Shown here piece after piece: positions 46,401 to 58,377 of a stretch of 64,000 nucleotides of DNA. The notes under the pieces are model-generated. The model did no database searches, had not been told where the DNA came from, and saw only the letters and a list, made by a program, of their open reading frames with translations. How positions within the stretch are numbered: the first letter of the stretch is position 1; each line of letters opens with the position of its first letter. Position numbers and translations under genes: made by a program. The stretch is from Apodospora peruviana. Its lineage: Eukaryota > Ascomycota > Sordariomycetes > Sordariales > Lasiosphaeriaceae. The stretch is from positions 6,386,001-6,450,000 of the forward strand of contig JAUEDM010000001.1 of the NCBI GenBank assembly GCA_033439685.1. Direction: 5' to 3'.

Positions 46401-47713
46401 TTTTCGTTAGCCCGACCCCCGCTGAGTGACTGATGCGCTGCAGTGTGAAAGCACAGGCTGTGAGTGATGCCCCTGGCTTGTCTGTCGTCGTGGGTGCATT
46501 GGATGGCTCTTGCTAGATAGAGGAGCAACCAGCGCCCAGTTCCCGCTTCGAAATAACGTCCATCTTGATCGCAGGGCCGCATCTTTTTTGAACGGAAGCA
46601 AATCGACAGGCGACCTCACCCACCTCCACTCCGCATCGTCACGCTTCACTCTTTGCTTCCCTCGTTGGCGACTTCGCCTCGCGCGCTTCCACTCCTCTAT
46701 CGCCCAGTTCGACCCCGGGCCAAGCATCAATTTCGTTTCCGCTGCCGACTTCAAGTCGTCCGTCCGCCTCACCAGGCACACCGGCATTTCGTTTCTTAGG
46801 AATCTGTCACGCGTTCAGATTGGTTTCGCCCAAATAGTGTTCACGTCCCAGGTCTTCTGTATATTTTTCATCCTGTCCTGCCTTTGTCCGACCCGTTCAC
46901 CAACGCTCTGGCTGCTCCACCCTCTGGCGTATTTTGCCTCCATGACAACATTGCAGCGCGCTGTTGCTGGTGGATGATCAAAAAGCCTGGCCTGAACCAC
47001 CATCGCTCTGCACTCTCGCCCTCGACCTGTCGCACAGCGGTCAATCACTTTTCCCTGACGCGGCACTCACCACGCCCGACTCTCCGGCCCGTTGAAGCCA
47101 TTTGTTCTCTCATCGTCGGTCGTCCGCAATTCGCAAGCCCTCGAATCTCCACACTCATCTGCCCAGGAAGAGCCGCCGATCCACCAAACTTGCCGTCGCC
47201 CGGTTGTGCGTCACTCGAGTCCGCAAGAAAACGCGAATTACCCTACTCCGCAGAGTCGCTGAAACGGTCAAAGTCGAATCACGTCGTGGTATTTGGCACA
47301 CATCATCGTTTTGCTGGAGCTGGAGGAAGATACTTCAAGGATTGCCGGCACAAGTTTGTTGCCACCGTGGGCAGTCGTTACTGGACTATTGTCGTCGAGA
47401 CAACCTTCTGCCACTACATTCTTGTGTGCCTGGGGCGCAAAATCCGGGAACCCCCCGCCGAGATTTCCTGGAAGCAAATCCGAACACTGGCGAAACGTCG
47501 CTTCAACTTTGGTTGCCTTTTCACGCCTCTCACCCACCGAGCCTAAAGAACTGCATTTTTGCAGCGATATTTTGACAAGAGAGCACCCGAGATCGTCAAC
47601 GCCTTGCTAGGGCATCTGCACATCGCCACGACTTTTCTTGACGTGTTTTCTCACGCTCACAACGAGGTGATAGGTCGAACAGCACCGCGAAACGCACTCC
47701 GCCGAGCAGCTTG
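43411..47713. other. Spacer and very long leader of the Cid1-like gene
   Basis: 43411 to about 46500 has no supported gene, with a GTACGGAGTAC word at 45125-45135. From about 46550 to 47713 the plus strand is CT-rich with many short ATG frames, the usual look of a long 5' leader. It probably belongs to the nucleotidyltransferase starting at 47714. Introns in this leader are likely but I could not fix their borders. Confidence 0.4.
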
Positions 47714-50700
47714 ATGGACGGCCAGCCCACAGCTGCTGAATCGAAGCATCATTACCAGCCCAGCCAGTGGCCCCGATCCCGATCAGGTTCATCAACCCCG
47801 AGAGTGAATCCCACTTCGACCCCAGAGTCTCCCCCGAGGTTTTTTCCCACCCATCTCGACCTGCCCTCGCTTTACCAAGACATCTACCAAGACAAGCTCC
47901 TGCACTACAACAAACTTATTTCGGCTGGCCGAGGAGGTGGTGGCGGACTGCAGACTCCACCGCTCCCTCCTGCGCTATCGTCACCGCATTCACAACCTGC
48001 GACAAGACCGCGGTCGTCGTCCAAAGTGTTCAACAAAGACTACCTGCATACAAAGCTTGGCGCTCAGAACGGTCATGGGAATAGAACATCGAGAATCACA
48101 GATAACGCCGAACGCGCGCTCATGATGTCGGGGAAAGAAACGCAGCACAAGATGTCGGGAAAGAAACTCTCCGAGCAGCCGACTAGCCACGGCTTGCCAG
48201 CACGACCGCCGCCTCCTTCAGCCCAGAATGGTCCTCTTCCTGCAGCGCAGTCGAGTTCGGTACCGTCGACGCCCCACCAACATGCTCGGAAATTCTCTTT
48301 CGAGTCTCGGGAGCCTTCTCCTGGTGCTACGCAGAACCACTCTCCACGTTCCGCTTATTCCGAGACAAACGGGAATTTACCTTCACTCCGTCCGCTTCCT
48401 CCTCGTCTTGGCGGCTGCCGTTTTGAGACCGCTGTTCCATTTTCGCGCCGCCGAATGCCCTACAGCATAGGAACCGACAGATTGGAGAGGGTCGACCCCG
48501 CGAAAATAAGAAGTAGATTATCAGAGGACGACGAGAGGAAACTCACGACAGACATGCGGGAGTTGTACGACAGGTTATTACCGACCAAGGAAGTCGAGAT
48601 CAACAGGAAAAAACTAGTCCGCAAATTGGAGAAGCTTTTCAATGAAAAGTGGCCTGGGCACAATATCCAAGTGCATCTTTTTGGCTCGTCTGGGAACCTG
48701 TTATGTTCTGACGACTCTGACGGTTAGTCTCTGCGCATTGAGGCCGGGAATGATTGAGCTGACCTGTGATAGTGGATATTTGCATTACAACCGAGTGGAA
48801 AGAGTTGGAGAGTGTGTGCATGATCGCCGAACTTTTGGCCAAACGTATGCCCCCTACTGTGTCAACTAATAAGTATGACGCTAACAGCTTGCAGATGGCA
48901 TGGAGAATGTTGTCTGTGTATCGTCCGCGAAGGTGCCCATCGTCAAGATTTGGGATCCCGAGTTGAAGCTCGCTTGCGACATGAACGTCAACAACACACT
49001 CGCTTTAGAAAACACTCGGATGGTGCGCACGTATGTCGAGATCGATGAACGAGTGCGGCCCCTGGCTATGATAATCAAGTACTGGACACGGAGAAGAATT
49101 GTAAATGATGCAGGTTAGTCGTGCAAATGTCTGTGCTGCCGAACATTGGGACTGACGCACCTCAGCATTCGGCGGAACTCTAAGTTCATACACGTGGATT
49201 TGCTTGATAATAGCGTTCTTGCAGCTGCGAGATCCGCCCGTACTCCCGGCACTCCACCAAAGACATCACCAAAAGCTGATAAAGGAGAATGGAATGCGCA
49301 GCGAGTTCGCCGACGACCTGGACAAATTGCGAGATTTCGGTGCCAGGAACAAAGAGAGCCTTGCAAGCTTGCTTTTCAACTTCTTTCGCTTTTATGCCCA
49401 CGACTTCGACTACGACAAATTTGCGTTGTCAATACGGCTTGGAAAGCTCATCACCAAGGTCGAAAAGAAATGGCAGTTTGGCACGAACAACCTACTCTGC
49501 GTCGAGGAGCCCTTCAACACAATACGCAACCTGGGAAATACCGCAGATGATACTTCTTTCAGGGGACTTCATTTGGAGTTGCGGAGAGCATTTGATCTGA
49601 TTTCTGAGGGAAAATTTGAGGAATGCTGTGAAGAGTATGTATTCCCAAAAGAGGAGGAACGGCCGATATTTCAGAAGCCTGTTTCCCAATCGAGGCCGGT
49701 ACTTGTGAGAAGTTCTTCACAACAACATGGTGGTGGTGGTCGAGGAGGTGGAGGCGGCCGCGGTGGTTTCCGTGGTGCCCGGCAATTCCGGAACGGAAAC
49801 TCAAGCCGGCGAGCTTCGGCGCACGATCCGAACTCAACATTTGCACAGGGTATGCCGGTACCGCTAAACCCACAAGAAGTGTTGTGGTATCAAACTCAAA
49901 GCTCCCAACTTAATATGCCTCAAGAGCTTCTTGCCGCTTCTCTAGGCGCGTTCGCCGCCAATGAGAGCTTGAGGCTTCAACTTTATACGCAGTCACAACA
50001 GATCAATCAGCAGCAGGCACTCGCCCATGCTCAGCGGACGCAAGGTGGATCGACACAGTCGACGGATAGACCCCGTACGAACTCGTTCGACAATCCGCCT
50101 TTGACTGCTCCTCTCCGCCCGGACTTGATGTACACCTTCCCTTACCCGATGCAGCATACACCATACTTCCACCCTGGATTCACGACCTATCCTACGTCCC
50201 CGGCCATGTCGGTCACTCCAACCAACAGCACATCCGAGTTCAGGAGAAGCCTTCACCGGAGCGGTGCGGCGAACGATTCTGGCGCCTCGACTGGCAGTGG
50301 TACACTTAGGTCGCAATCCCAGCCGGCATCGAGGAGTTCAATGAATTCGCAGACCCTATCTGTTTATCCGGGATCCGCCCAATCTCAGAATGGAATGTCC
50401 GTTTACCAATCTCGGCATATCAACGGAGTGCCCGCCCCAAGCTTTATGGCAGATGAAGCAGCCGATATGGAATTCGACGATGCCCCTGCAAAGTCGATAC
50501 CTGACTCGCCCCCAGAAGACGAAGGCCCCCGGTACATTGGGTACTACGTCCATGAAGGCGCAAGCCCCATTCGCAAATCCAATGGCTTTCCCAGCGCTGT
50601 ACCGGCTCTTGGCGATCTGAACCAGAATAGCCAAGGTCGTCGCCGGCTTTCCACCGATCAGCTACCCCAATCTATCCTCGACAGGAGAATGAAGCGGACG

Positions 50701-51696
50701 TCGAGGTCACCCTCCCCGTTGGGACATGCTAGGGCCTTCTCGGTAGGGACAAATTCTGCTCCGCTCGCATCCGCGCCTTTTCAGCAAGCCAACAGCAAAC
50801 TCGCCCCAAATCGTGGGCCTCTTGTGGTAAACGGCTCTGTCGGGAAACCCAGTCCGAGTGTAGTGACCACTCGCACACCAGTGACAACGGAGCATGTGAC
50901 GTCTGACGAGACTAACTTTGACAACCCCCTTCACATTAACCAGGGCCTTGGTCTTAACAGCCCACACATGGAACAGCCAGTTCTTCAACAACAAAACATC
51001 GTATTGGGAAATCCGCCGTCGTTTTCAGACCGGCCAGTAATTGTGAATGGCTCGTCGCTGAATCGATCTCCCGTGGCGAGTCAAAACGTGGCGGATCCCT
51101 CATTCCACCAACGTGTGGCGATAGGAGCAGCTTTGCAGAATGGGTATCCGTACTCACCGGTTAACGGCGACTTGAACAGTGTGGCTGGATTCTCTCCACC
51201 GTCGGTTGGGCGGTCGCTTCTCATCTCTCGCCAGCAGCAGAACGGGATAGCACCCCTTGATCTCGCTACTGGTGACTTCACGGTGGCTCCGGACCTACAG
51301 CACCTTTCTCCAGTCTATGAGCACCGCACTCCGTCTCCAACAGTTGTTCGGAGATTTGACGGGCCCACAGGATCACCAAAGACAGGGTTCGCGAAAGAGA
51401 CTCGTGCGGAGGCTTCCCGGGGCGCACAGAAGACTCCGCCCACGAAATCGCCGCCAAGCGGTCCCTCCGCCAAGCAGGAGAACGCCAATCGCTCACCTGT
51501 TCAAGAGACGAGGAACAGCGGTGTTGCTCGAGATAATGGACATATGCGTGCTGCGAAGAGTCAGAGCGACAACATCCCTGGCTGGCAGAGACAAAAGGCC
51601 CGTAAAAAGGGCGTCCCTGACCTTAAGCAAGCAGCAAGCACCTATGCACAGGTGGAGCAGTTGCCCCAAAACGACTCTGAACGCAAAGGTGGCTGA
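47714..51696 (+). CDS. Cid1-type terminal nucleotidyltransferase (non-canonical poly(A)/poly(U) polymerase)
   Basis: Exons 47714-48722, 48773-48844, 48895-49113 and 49166-51696 join in phase to 1276 residues. The first about 250 residues are disordered, P/S-rich. The catalytic palm starts near LVRKLEKLFNEKWPGHNIQV, with the FGSSGNLLCSDDSD/VDICI block giving the GS motif and the metal-binding D-x-D (D336, D338). The first intron falls inside this motif, as the phase-correct junction shows. PVPIVKIWD-like sequence (KVPIVKIWDPEL), then RPLAMIIKYWTRRR and SYTWICLIIAFLQLRDPPVL form the central domain. The PAP-associated domain includes LCVEEPFNTIRNLGNTADD (from residue 544). After it comes an RGG-type stretch at about 620-640 and a 600-residue disordered tail. 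Such enzymes add A or U tails to mRNA or small RNA in the cytoplasm or nucleus. A versus U preference cannot be told from what I can see. Confidence 0.9.
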
Positions 51697-53956
51697 ATAG
51701 GCGGCAGAGCAAAGTCGTCTCGACGACCATCATGTACGGGTAACTTGGGAGGCGTATTCGATTTCGATTCCCAAAAGCTGGCCGGCTAATTCGGGAGACG
51801 CAGCACGTTGAGATGTGGCATCTCTGGTATTCTTGGATACTTGTCCCCCAAGATCTGACTTTACGTCAGTGGAAGATGAAGCTCTATGTTGGACAGCTTG
51901 TTCAGGATCTCGCCAGAGCGCACACGGCATGGCCACTATTTTGAAACAACAGAAACTCGGTCCGGAGCTTCAATATTTTGTTTGGGATTGCTCCATTGCA
52001 TCGGATCGTCGGTGGCCCATGGGAATGAAGTTGGAGCAAGTCTGCATTCATAAGGCTATACTCGTTACCAGGAATAAGATGCAAGCGCTTCAAATTCCGC
52101 TTACCTCACGCTTCCGACCTGCCACGATGCTGGACCGACTGGAAAACTGCCGAGAGGCAACAATCTGGGTGAGGAGTTCTCAGCGAAGATCCATTTCCTG
52201 GGTAGCTGGTGAACTGTGTTCATCTGTTGTGATTTCAGTGTATATGCGGAGCCTGCTGCTGCGGGCACGAAGAAGGAACATCCAGTGTTGGATGATATCT
52301 GTATCTGCACGTGTACTATGGCCTTTATTTTCTCTTTTTCTTTTGGTATCAATTGGTGTAGGACACAAAGCGTCTATGCATTTCAACGCGCGCATTTACA
52401 AAAGAGCGTCTCTTCATGACATGCAGGCGGGTCAATACCCAAAGATCAAGCGCAAGGCTCCGCGGGTTGTTCATCTTTTCTTTTCTTCTTACTTATTTTC
52501 CTTCTGGCTTCTTGTTCGCTGCATTGATCAGCCTGAAATGATATCGGAATCATGGGTTTCTTGCTTCCTTCCAGTTTCTCAGCCGTCTTTGCTACACATG
52601 ACTCCTTTTCTCGTCTTCGTTGGCTACTGAGGCCCCGCGGTGGTTGTAAGAACAGCAAAATTGGCAGGTGGATGGCCGAAAGAAACCAGCGGTGTATGTT
52701 TCTATAGGAGTGGAGGAGGGAGGGAGGGCGGGAAGGTGCAGTGAGTTTTCGGTCTTTGGATCAAGTTTAAGCGGGGCGCCGGGAAGCACAGAGAGAGTTG
52801 AAACATTTTTGATACCAATCTACTTAAGCTATTCTAGATTAGACCAGGGAAACCGAAGGTTGGGTCAAGATGGAATGGGTTCGGTCTGGCTTTTGCATCA
52901 CGAGTGTATACAAAAGAGATATAAAGTAAAAGACAAAACGGAACAAAAAAATGGAGAAAATTTAGATCATGTCTCCTTGCCATTGGTGGCTTTGGTGATC
53001 TAGAGGAGGGATGGCTGAAGTGTCTTTGTCTGGAGTTGTCGGTGATAACTTCCTTACATTTTCTTTTCTTTGTTGTTTCTGCCTCGATTTTTCCTGGTCA
53101 AAACATCGGGTGTTTGCTGTCAATCCACCTTGGACGAACGAAGGTTTGCTCGGCACGAGCCGCAGTGCAGGATGGTGATCCCTGTCGGGGATCCGCCTTG
53201 TTCGTTACAACTTACGCCACTGGGAGCGCGGGGCAAGAGCGCGTCCAGGTCCAGGCCGGGGATCTTGGCTCTTGAGCTTGTGTCCCGAAAAACGTGGGGG
53301 AAGAAGGTGCAAGCCGGTGATACCAGTAGGTGCTCGTCATGGCTTTGAGGTGGCAGGCAGCAACATTTCCCATCACACGATCGTTGCTGCTCAGACTTGA
53401 GCTCTCCTTCTCTCTTTCCTAATTGGTGGCCTCACCGTGCTCCCTCAGACCTCCCGGTCGGAAAGTGCGAGTTGAACCAAACTCCGAGAGGTGTCAACTT
53501 CTTGTCCCCAATAATAAAAGTCCTCAGGCTACCAGATTCATAGGACTCCGCAAACTCACACTCTTGCTGTTCCCAAGTTCTGTTACTAACCCACCATCCA
53601 CCTGTCTCAAAACACAGCCCCCCCCCCCCCCCCCGAGAGAAGCTCTTACTACGCTTCATCAACATACGTTTCGCAGCATCATTTGTCCGGTAATGAATAT
53701 TTGTACTTACCTGATCCGATCATTCTGATGACCCAAAGGTTTGTTGACTCCGCCTAATCCCATCATTTCTATTCAAGCCCGCCCCTCAATTGCATGGACA
53801 AGTCGTCTATCTCCGAGCTACATCCAATGATCTAACATGTCTATCATTGTCAGATAAGCCATCTCACTGGGCGGAGCACCAGCTGGCCAATACCTTCGCC
53901 ATCGGGGCGGCTGGAGTTGCTTATCAACTTTCGACGGCTCGACAATATTTTCAGCA
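51697..53956. other. Spacer with C17 run
   Basis: A 271-codon open frame at 51815-52630 lies here but has no domain, no conserved composition and overlaps other frames, so I leave it out. A C17 run is at 53618-53634. From about 53700 the strand looks like the leader of the next gene; TTTTCAG just before its ATG could be the acceptor of a leader intron. Confidence 0.4.
53618..53634. repeat. C17 homopolymer
   Basis: Non-coding, about 320 bp upstream of the BTB-like gene. Confidence 0.9.
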
Positions 53957-56900
53957 ATGGCTACTACAAGTGCCAGCCTCGAGGGTGACAAATCTGGTCA
54001 GCTACGCCACTATGCCGAACGTCTTTGTTCCAGCCTCGAAGAAGTTTCTGCCGGACGGCGGGACGTCGACGAAATTTACCACGAGTATGCTCAGACCCGC
54101 GCGGATGCAATTGCCTTATGTCGTGAGCTGTCCATGAGTAGAAGCAGCTGGCAAGCTCCAACCCACAGTCGAAACCCCTCAGATACATCCCATTGGAGCA
54201 CCAAAGAAGGTCGCCAAACAGTACTGGAAACCATCCCGGATTGTGCTGAGAATCGGCGGGGTGTTGCCGAAGACAAATCAAAGGGTTTGCAAGCACACCA
54301 AGACCCCGTGAGGTATTGGGAACTATGCCTCGAACATATGATTATTTGCCATAGGAGTTCCCTGACCAACACCTACGAGTATAACGAGCACGCCACGACC
54401 GAAACTCTTGAAGCCCTGTTTGTCGACAACAAGGCAAGAACAGAGGCAGTCAACGTCTTGATGAGCACGGATGCGGCCAAGGGCTTGATAAAGGCTCAAT
54501 TAGATGGGGTAAGTTTAACTCTAACCAATCATACTGCCTGTTCCGATGGGGATCTCAATTGACATAAGTCTTCCTAGCCTCTGTTCAAGTGGGAAGCACA
54601 GTTCCAACACTACGACCAACTAGTGCAGGATCTGGCAGAAGTCAATAGACTCTTGCAGAGACGGCAGTCGGACGTACGACCAAAGCGAGTCATACAAGAG
54701 AACATCGCTCCTCATGGCGACGCAATCCTTGAGTTCTCCAACTCCAGCATGAACTGGGAGCCGGTTCTTCGATTCCGGGTCTCTTCACACATACTTGCCG
54801 AAGTCTCACCACTATTTGCCCGTATGTTCTCCCAACGCTCAGACGCGAGCTGTATTACATCGACTGGCCTAGAAGACGACCTTCCGCCAGCACCAGCCCG
54901 CTTTTCTTATGCAGATGGATCCCGAGCGCTGCTTTGGCGTATGCCGCAACTTGAAGTGAACAAAGAGTCTGCATTGACCATTCTCCTTCATGCTGCTCAC
55001 ATGCACAACGATCAAGTGCCACGAAATGTCAGTTACGAACAGCTTGTAGCTGTTGCTGAGACGGCTATTCGTTATCGTTGCACCAAGCCCCTCGAATTGT
55101 TGGTCGAACATTGCTGGCTGCCCCAGTGGGTGCACAAGGCGAGTGATGACATGCCAGACGGCCTGATGCTTATCAGCTATGCATTTAATCGGCCGCGGCT
55201 CTTCACGCACACCACGAAGAAAATTATCCTCAATCTTGTCGACGAGGAGCAGCTTCATTCCAAGAACTGGCCGTTGGCGGTCAGAGACAAGATTTGGGCA
55301 GTCCGTAGTGCCAAGATGGCACAACTCTATGTCGCCTGTTCAGAGACAATAGAGGAGTATCTTCGCCGACCAAAAGCCGCCATTAAAATTCCGACTGTTT
55401 CAATGGCTGAACCAGTGGTCAAGATGGATACCTGGAGAAAAAAAGCCAGTTTTCGCGTCAGCAAACAACCTTCCATAGGATCACCTCTCCGGCCGATATC
55501 AAGGCCCACAACTCAACCACCGCTGTCTTTCAGCTACGACAGTCAGCCTAGAGATGGGTTCAGTTTGACGTCTGACTTATCTTCTGCGTTTGTTTTCTCG
55601 AGCAAGCCACGTTGCCCGAAAGGTGACCATTGGTGCGATGCTGCCAATCTAGGGTGGCTATTGCTGGTATATAACGAGCTCCGGCTGTTTTCCGCTATCT
55701 TGGGACCATCGGCCTTGACTGGGTTAAGCTTATCCAATCAGACTAACGCACCGTCACGATCTCTTGCCCAAGTTCTAGATGCCCTCCGACGCATGCCTGG
55801 GCCGCCGCATCCTGTTCACGCTGTTGGTGGCGTCTGTGACCCAGCGCCTACATTTCGCGCCTCGGTCGATGACATATACAATAGCGTTACAGGGCTGGCA
55901 CTTCACGAAGTCGATGGGTGGAAGCATGGATCTGGTCCGCCTAGACACCACCGGCAGGAATCTGACGAAACTCTGAGACTGGAGCAGCGGCTACGAGAGC
56001 CATATCTGTCCTCAAAAGACACGGAATTGGTCTTCATTGTTCCAGAACCAGCCATCGTGCTGCAAAAGCTCAGCGCAGGTTGTGACAGTATTCCTAGACA
56101 CGGGACCAATGAGGGGGCAGCGATAAGAGCTTTCAATGAGGAGAGGATATGCAACAAAATTCTCGCAGCACTGGAGACATTCGACGACTTGAACGCTGTG
56201 GCAATGGTCAACCATCGGGTGTACAGTATATACAAGCACAATGAGTTAACCCTCACGGGAAATTTGGTCAAGACAGGCCGGAGACGGGCCATGACGCAGC
56301 TTCTTGATACGCTACGGGTACCGGAACCCCACGACTGTGGCCCCGGTTGTGCCTTGGGACGCAGCCGTGGTAGTCATGATTATGAGAGCAATCCACTGTT
56401 TCGGCTCCTATCTGGCGCAGAATGGAAACCGTCTGAATGTGTGGAAGTGTCGTCTACCAGAGCCATCCACCGGGCTTCTAGTAACGCATCTGATTACGAC
56501 AGCTCGGATGATTCCGATGACGATTGGAATTTTGCCAATGCATCATCTGAGATACATGACGTTCCGGTTAGTATTGCGACACCAGCAACCACAATTGGAG
56601 GCAGCATGGCTGGGAGCCCAATACCAATATCGTCAACAAGACACCAAGGAGGAGCAGGACTCCAAGGTGAAGGCAAACCTCCAGGCTACGAACAACCCGA
56701 AGGAACCAACTTCTACAACATCACTGAGCAGGAAGCATATCGAATTATGTGGCCCCCCGATTCCTCTACTCCTTCACCAACGTCAGCGTTAAGTCAATCC
56801 CTGGATATAACCGAGTCGATGAAATTGAACAGATCACCACAAGATGTGCAAACTCTGGACGATGGAGTAAGTAACGGCCTTTACACCCAAGAGCCGGACT

Positions 56901-57049
56901 TCAAATATAGCCAGGACGATGACAAATGGCTTGCACTTCAGGGTGTCATGGTTGTCGAGGGTAAATCGCTTGTTCTTTTGGCAGAGACCAACGGAAACAA
57001 CAAGCAGCTTAGGGAAGAGTATGATCGACATGTCGGGCTGGCTCTATAA
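53957..57049 (+). CDS. BTB/POZ-like fungal protein, 1007 residues
   Basis: Exon 1 is 53957-54508 and exon 2 is 54578-57049 (GTAAGT donor, TCCTAG acceptor, phase 0). The N-terminal about 220 residues are helical and charged (RHYAERLCSSLEEVSAGRRD; YDQLVQDLAEVNRLLQRRQS). Then FRVSSHILAEVSPLFARMF (residues 250-268), MPQLEVNKESALTILLHAAH, and VAVAETAIRYRCTKPLELLV have the order and spacing of a BTB fold (S-x-x-L-x-x-x-S-x-x-F near its start, then the helical hairpin with Y/C). A second region, NKILAALETFDDLNAVAMVN, resembles an F-box-like helix pair, but this is weak. The C-terminus holds an acidic patch (SSDDSDDDWNF). Fungal BTB proteins can be Cul3 adaptors or plain dimerisation modules. The function is otherwise unknown. 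The upstream end could be longer if a leader exon is coding. Confidence 0.75.
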
Positions 57050-58377
57050 AGTGGTGTTTTGAGAGCCCTGTTGGGTGCGCTTTGAAAAACATGTTCCATC
57101 TTACATTCTTTTTTGTTTCCGCTCTGGTTCGGGAGTTGGGCAGTGGGCTGGCAGTCGGGAATTTTGGGATAGTGATATTGAAATATATAACTGGGTGGTT
57201 AGTTACAAGTTAGTGGGAAGGGTCACTGATCTCTGGTCATCTGTGGTGGCAATATTTGTGGGGGGCATTGATGACTAGCGGCGGCATTGAATGATGGTTT
57301 TGGTTGTGGAAAATCATGAAGCTGACGGTTGATGACGAGATTAATGATGCTCTTGGACAAGGACACGGTTGGTCTAGTGGGTAATGGGCTTCGGGCGGTA
57401 AACTTGATGGTTGATGGGTGAGGATGAAATGAGCGTCTTTTGGAAAGGGACATAGTTAATGGACAGGGGTTTTGGATAAAGGTGTGGTTTATAGGTAATG
57501 ATGGGACGAGTGACGGTGTTGGCTTTTTGGATATTATGAGTTGAGGGTGATGAGTGATGGGGGTTCGGCCACGCTACAGGTCATGATAATGGTAATGGTA
57601 GTGTTGATGAGCAACGACTGAGGGTCACAGCCATCTATCCAGGGAGCGTCAAATCAGGCATCGGATCTGGTTGGTATCTAACTTTAGCATAGATCCTTAT
57701 ATACCGGTTAAGTATCCTCGAGATCTAGAGAAATAAAATATTAATTTTGGATCTACACCATTCCACGGTGAATAGTAGCCATCGAGTACTTTACAAGGGT
57801 CCTAGCTAGTAACCTCTCAGGGCTCCTGGTGGGCATCCTGGAAATACACATTTGAGCAGCAAGTATGCCTTGTAGCTACCGTCTCAGTCCAGACGACCTC
57901 AAAAGATGTTACAGACAAGGAATCTTAAAGAGTTTTATAAAGTACCAGATGACTACTATTTACCATGGTATGGTATCTCTAGGGGAAAAACTTTACTCCA
58001 TCCCAAAAACGGACGATACCTGTGGTTGACCAGTGCATCATATTATTTTAAAACTACCTTATTAATTTCAAGCAAGCAAGTAGAATGCCACTGAAAAAGA
58101 GAATTGCATAATGCCCTATTAATCCATGTAAGAACGGAATAAATTAGGTAGGGTTCGTGAAACCCATCTACCACACCCTTCATGAAGAACATGGACCAGA
58201 ACCACGATAACTCCGCTAGCCATGCCCTCAGAAACCCCTCCTCCCACCAACCCAAGTAAGGTAGGTAAGGTATGTTCATATACCTTGCCCTTTCGGAGTC
58301 CCAAGAAACGCCTATCCATGGTGCATGATACATACCTGAGAATAACAGAACAAACATTCCCGTCAAGCCAAAAGCTT
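57050..58377. other. Convergent spacer
   Basis: G/T-rich sequence with a few TGGT-type runs, then an AT-rich stretch around 57720-58100. A GTAAGGTAGGTAAGGTA word at about 58255-58271. No gene supported. Confidence 0.4.

Noticed and set aside
46884..47546. 220-codon plus-strand frame upstream of the Cid1-like gene
   Set aside because: It does not begin with ATG, has leader-like CT-rich composition and no recognisable motif.
51815..52630. 271-codon plus-strand frame
   Set aside because: It lies in the 3' flank of the Cid1-like gene, with composition unlike coding neighbours and no domain or conserved block.
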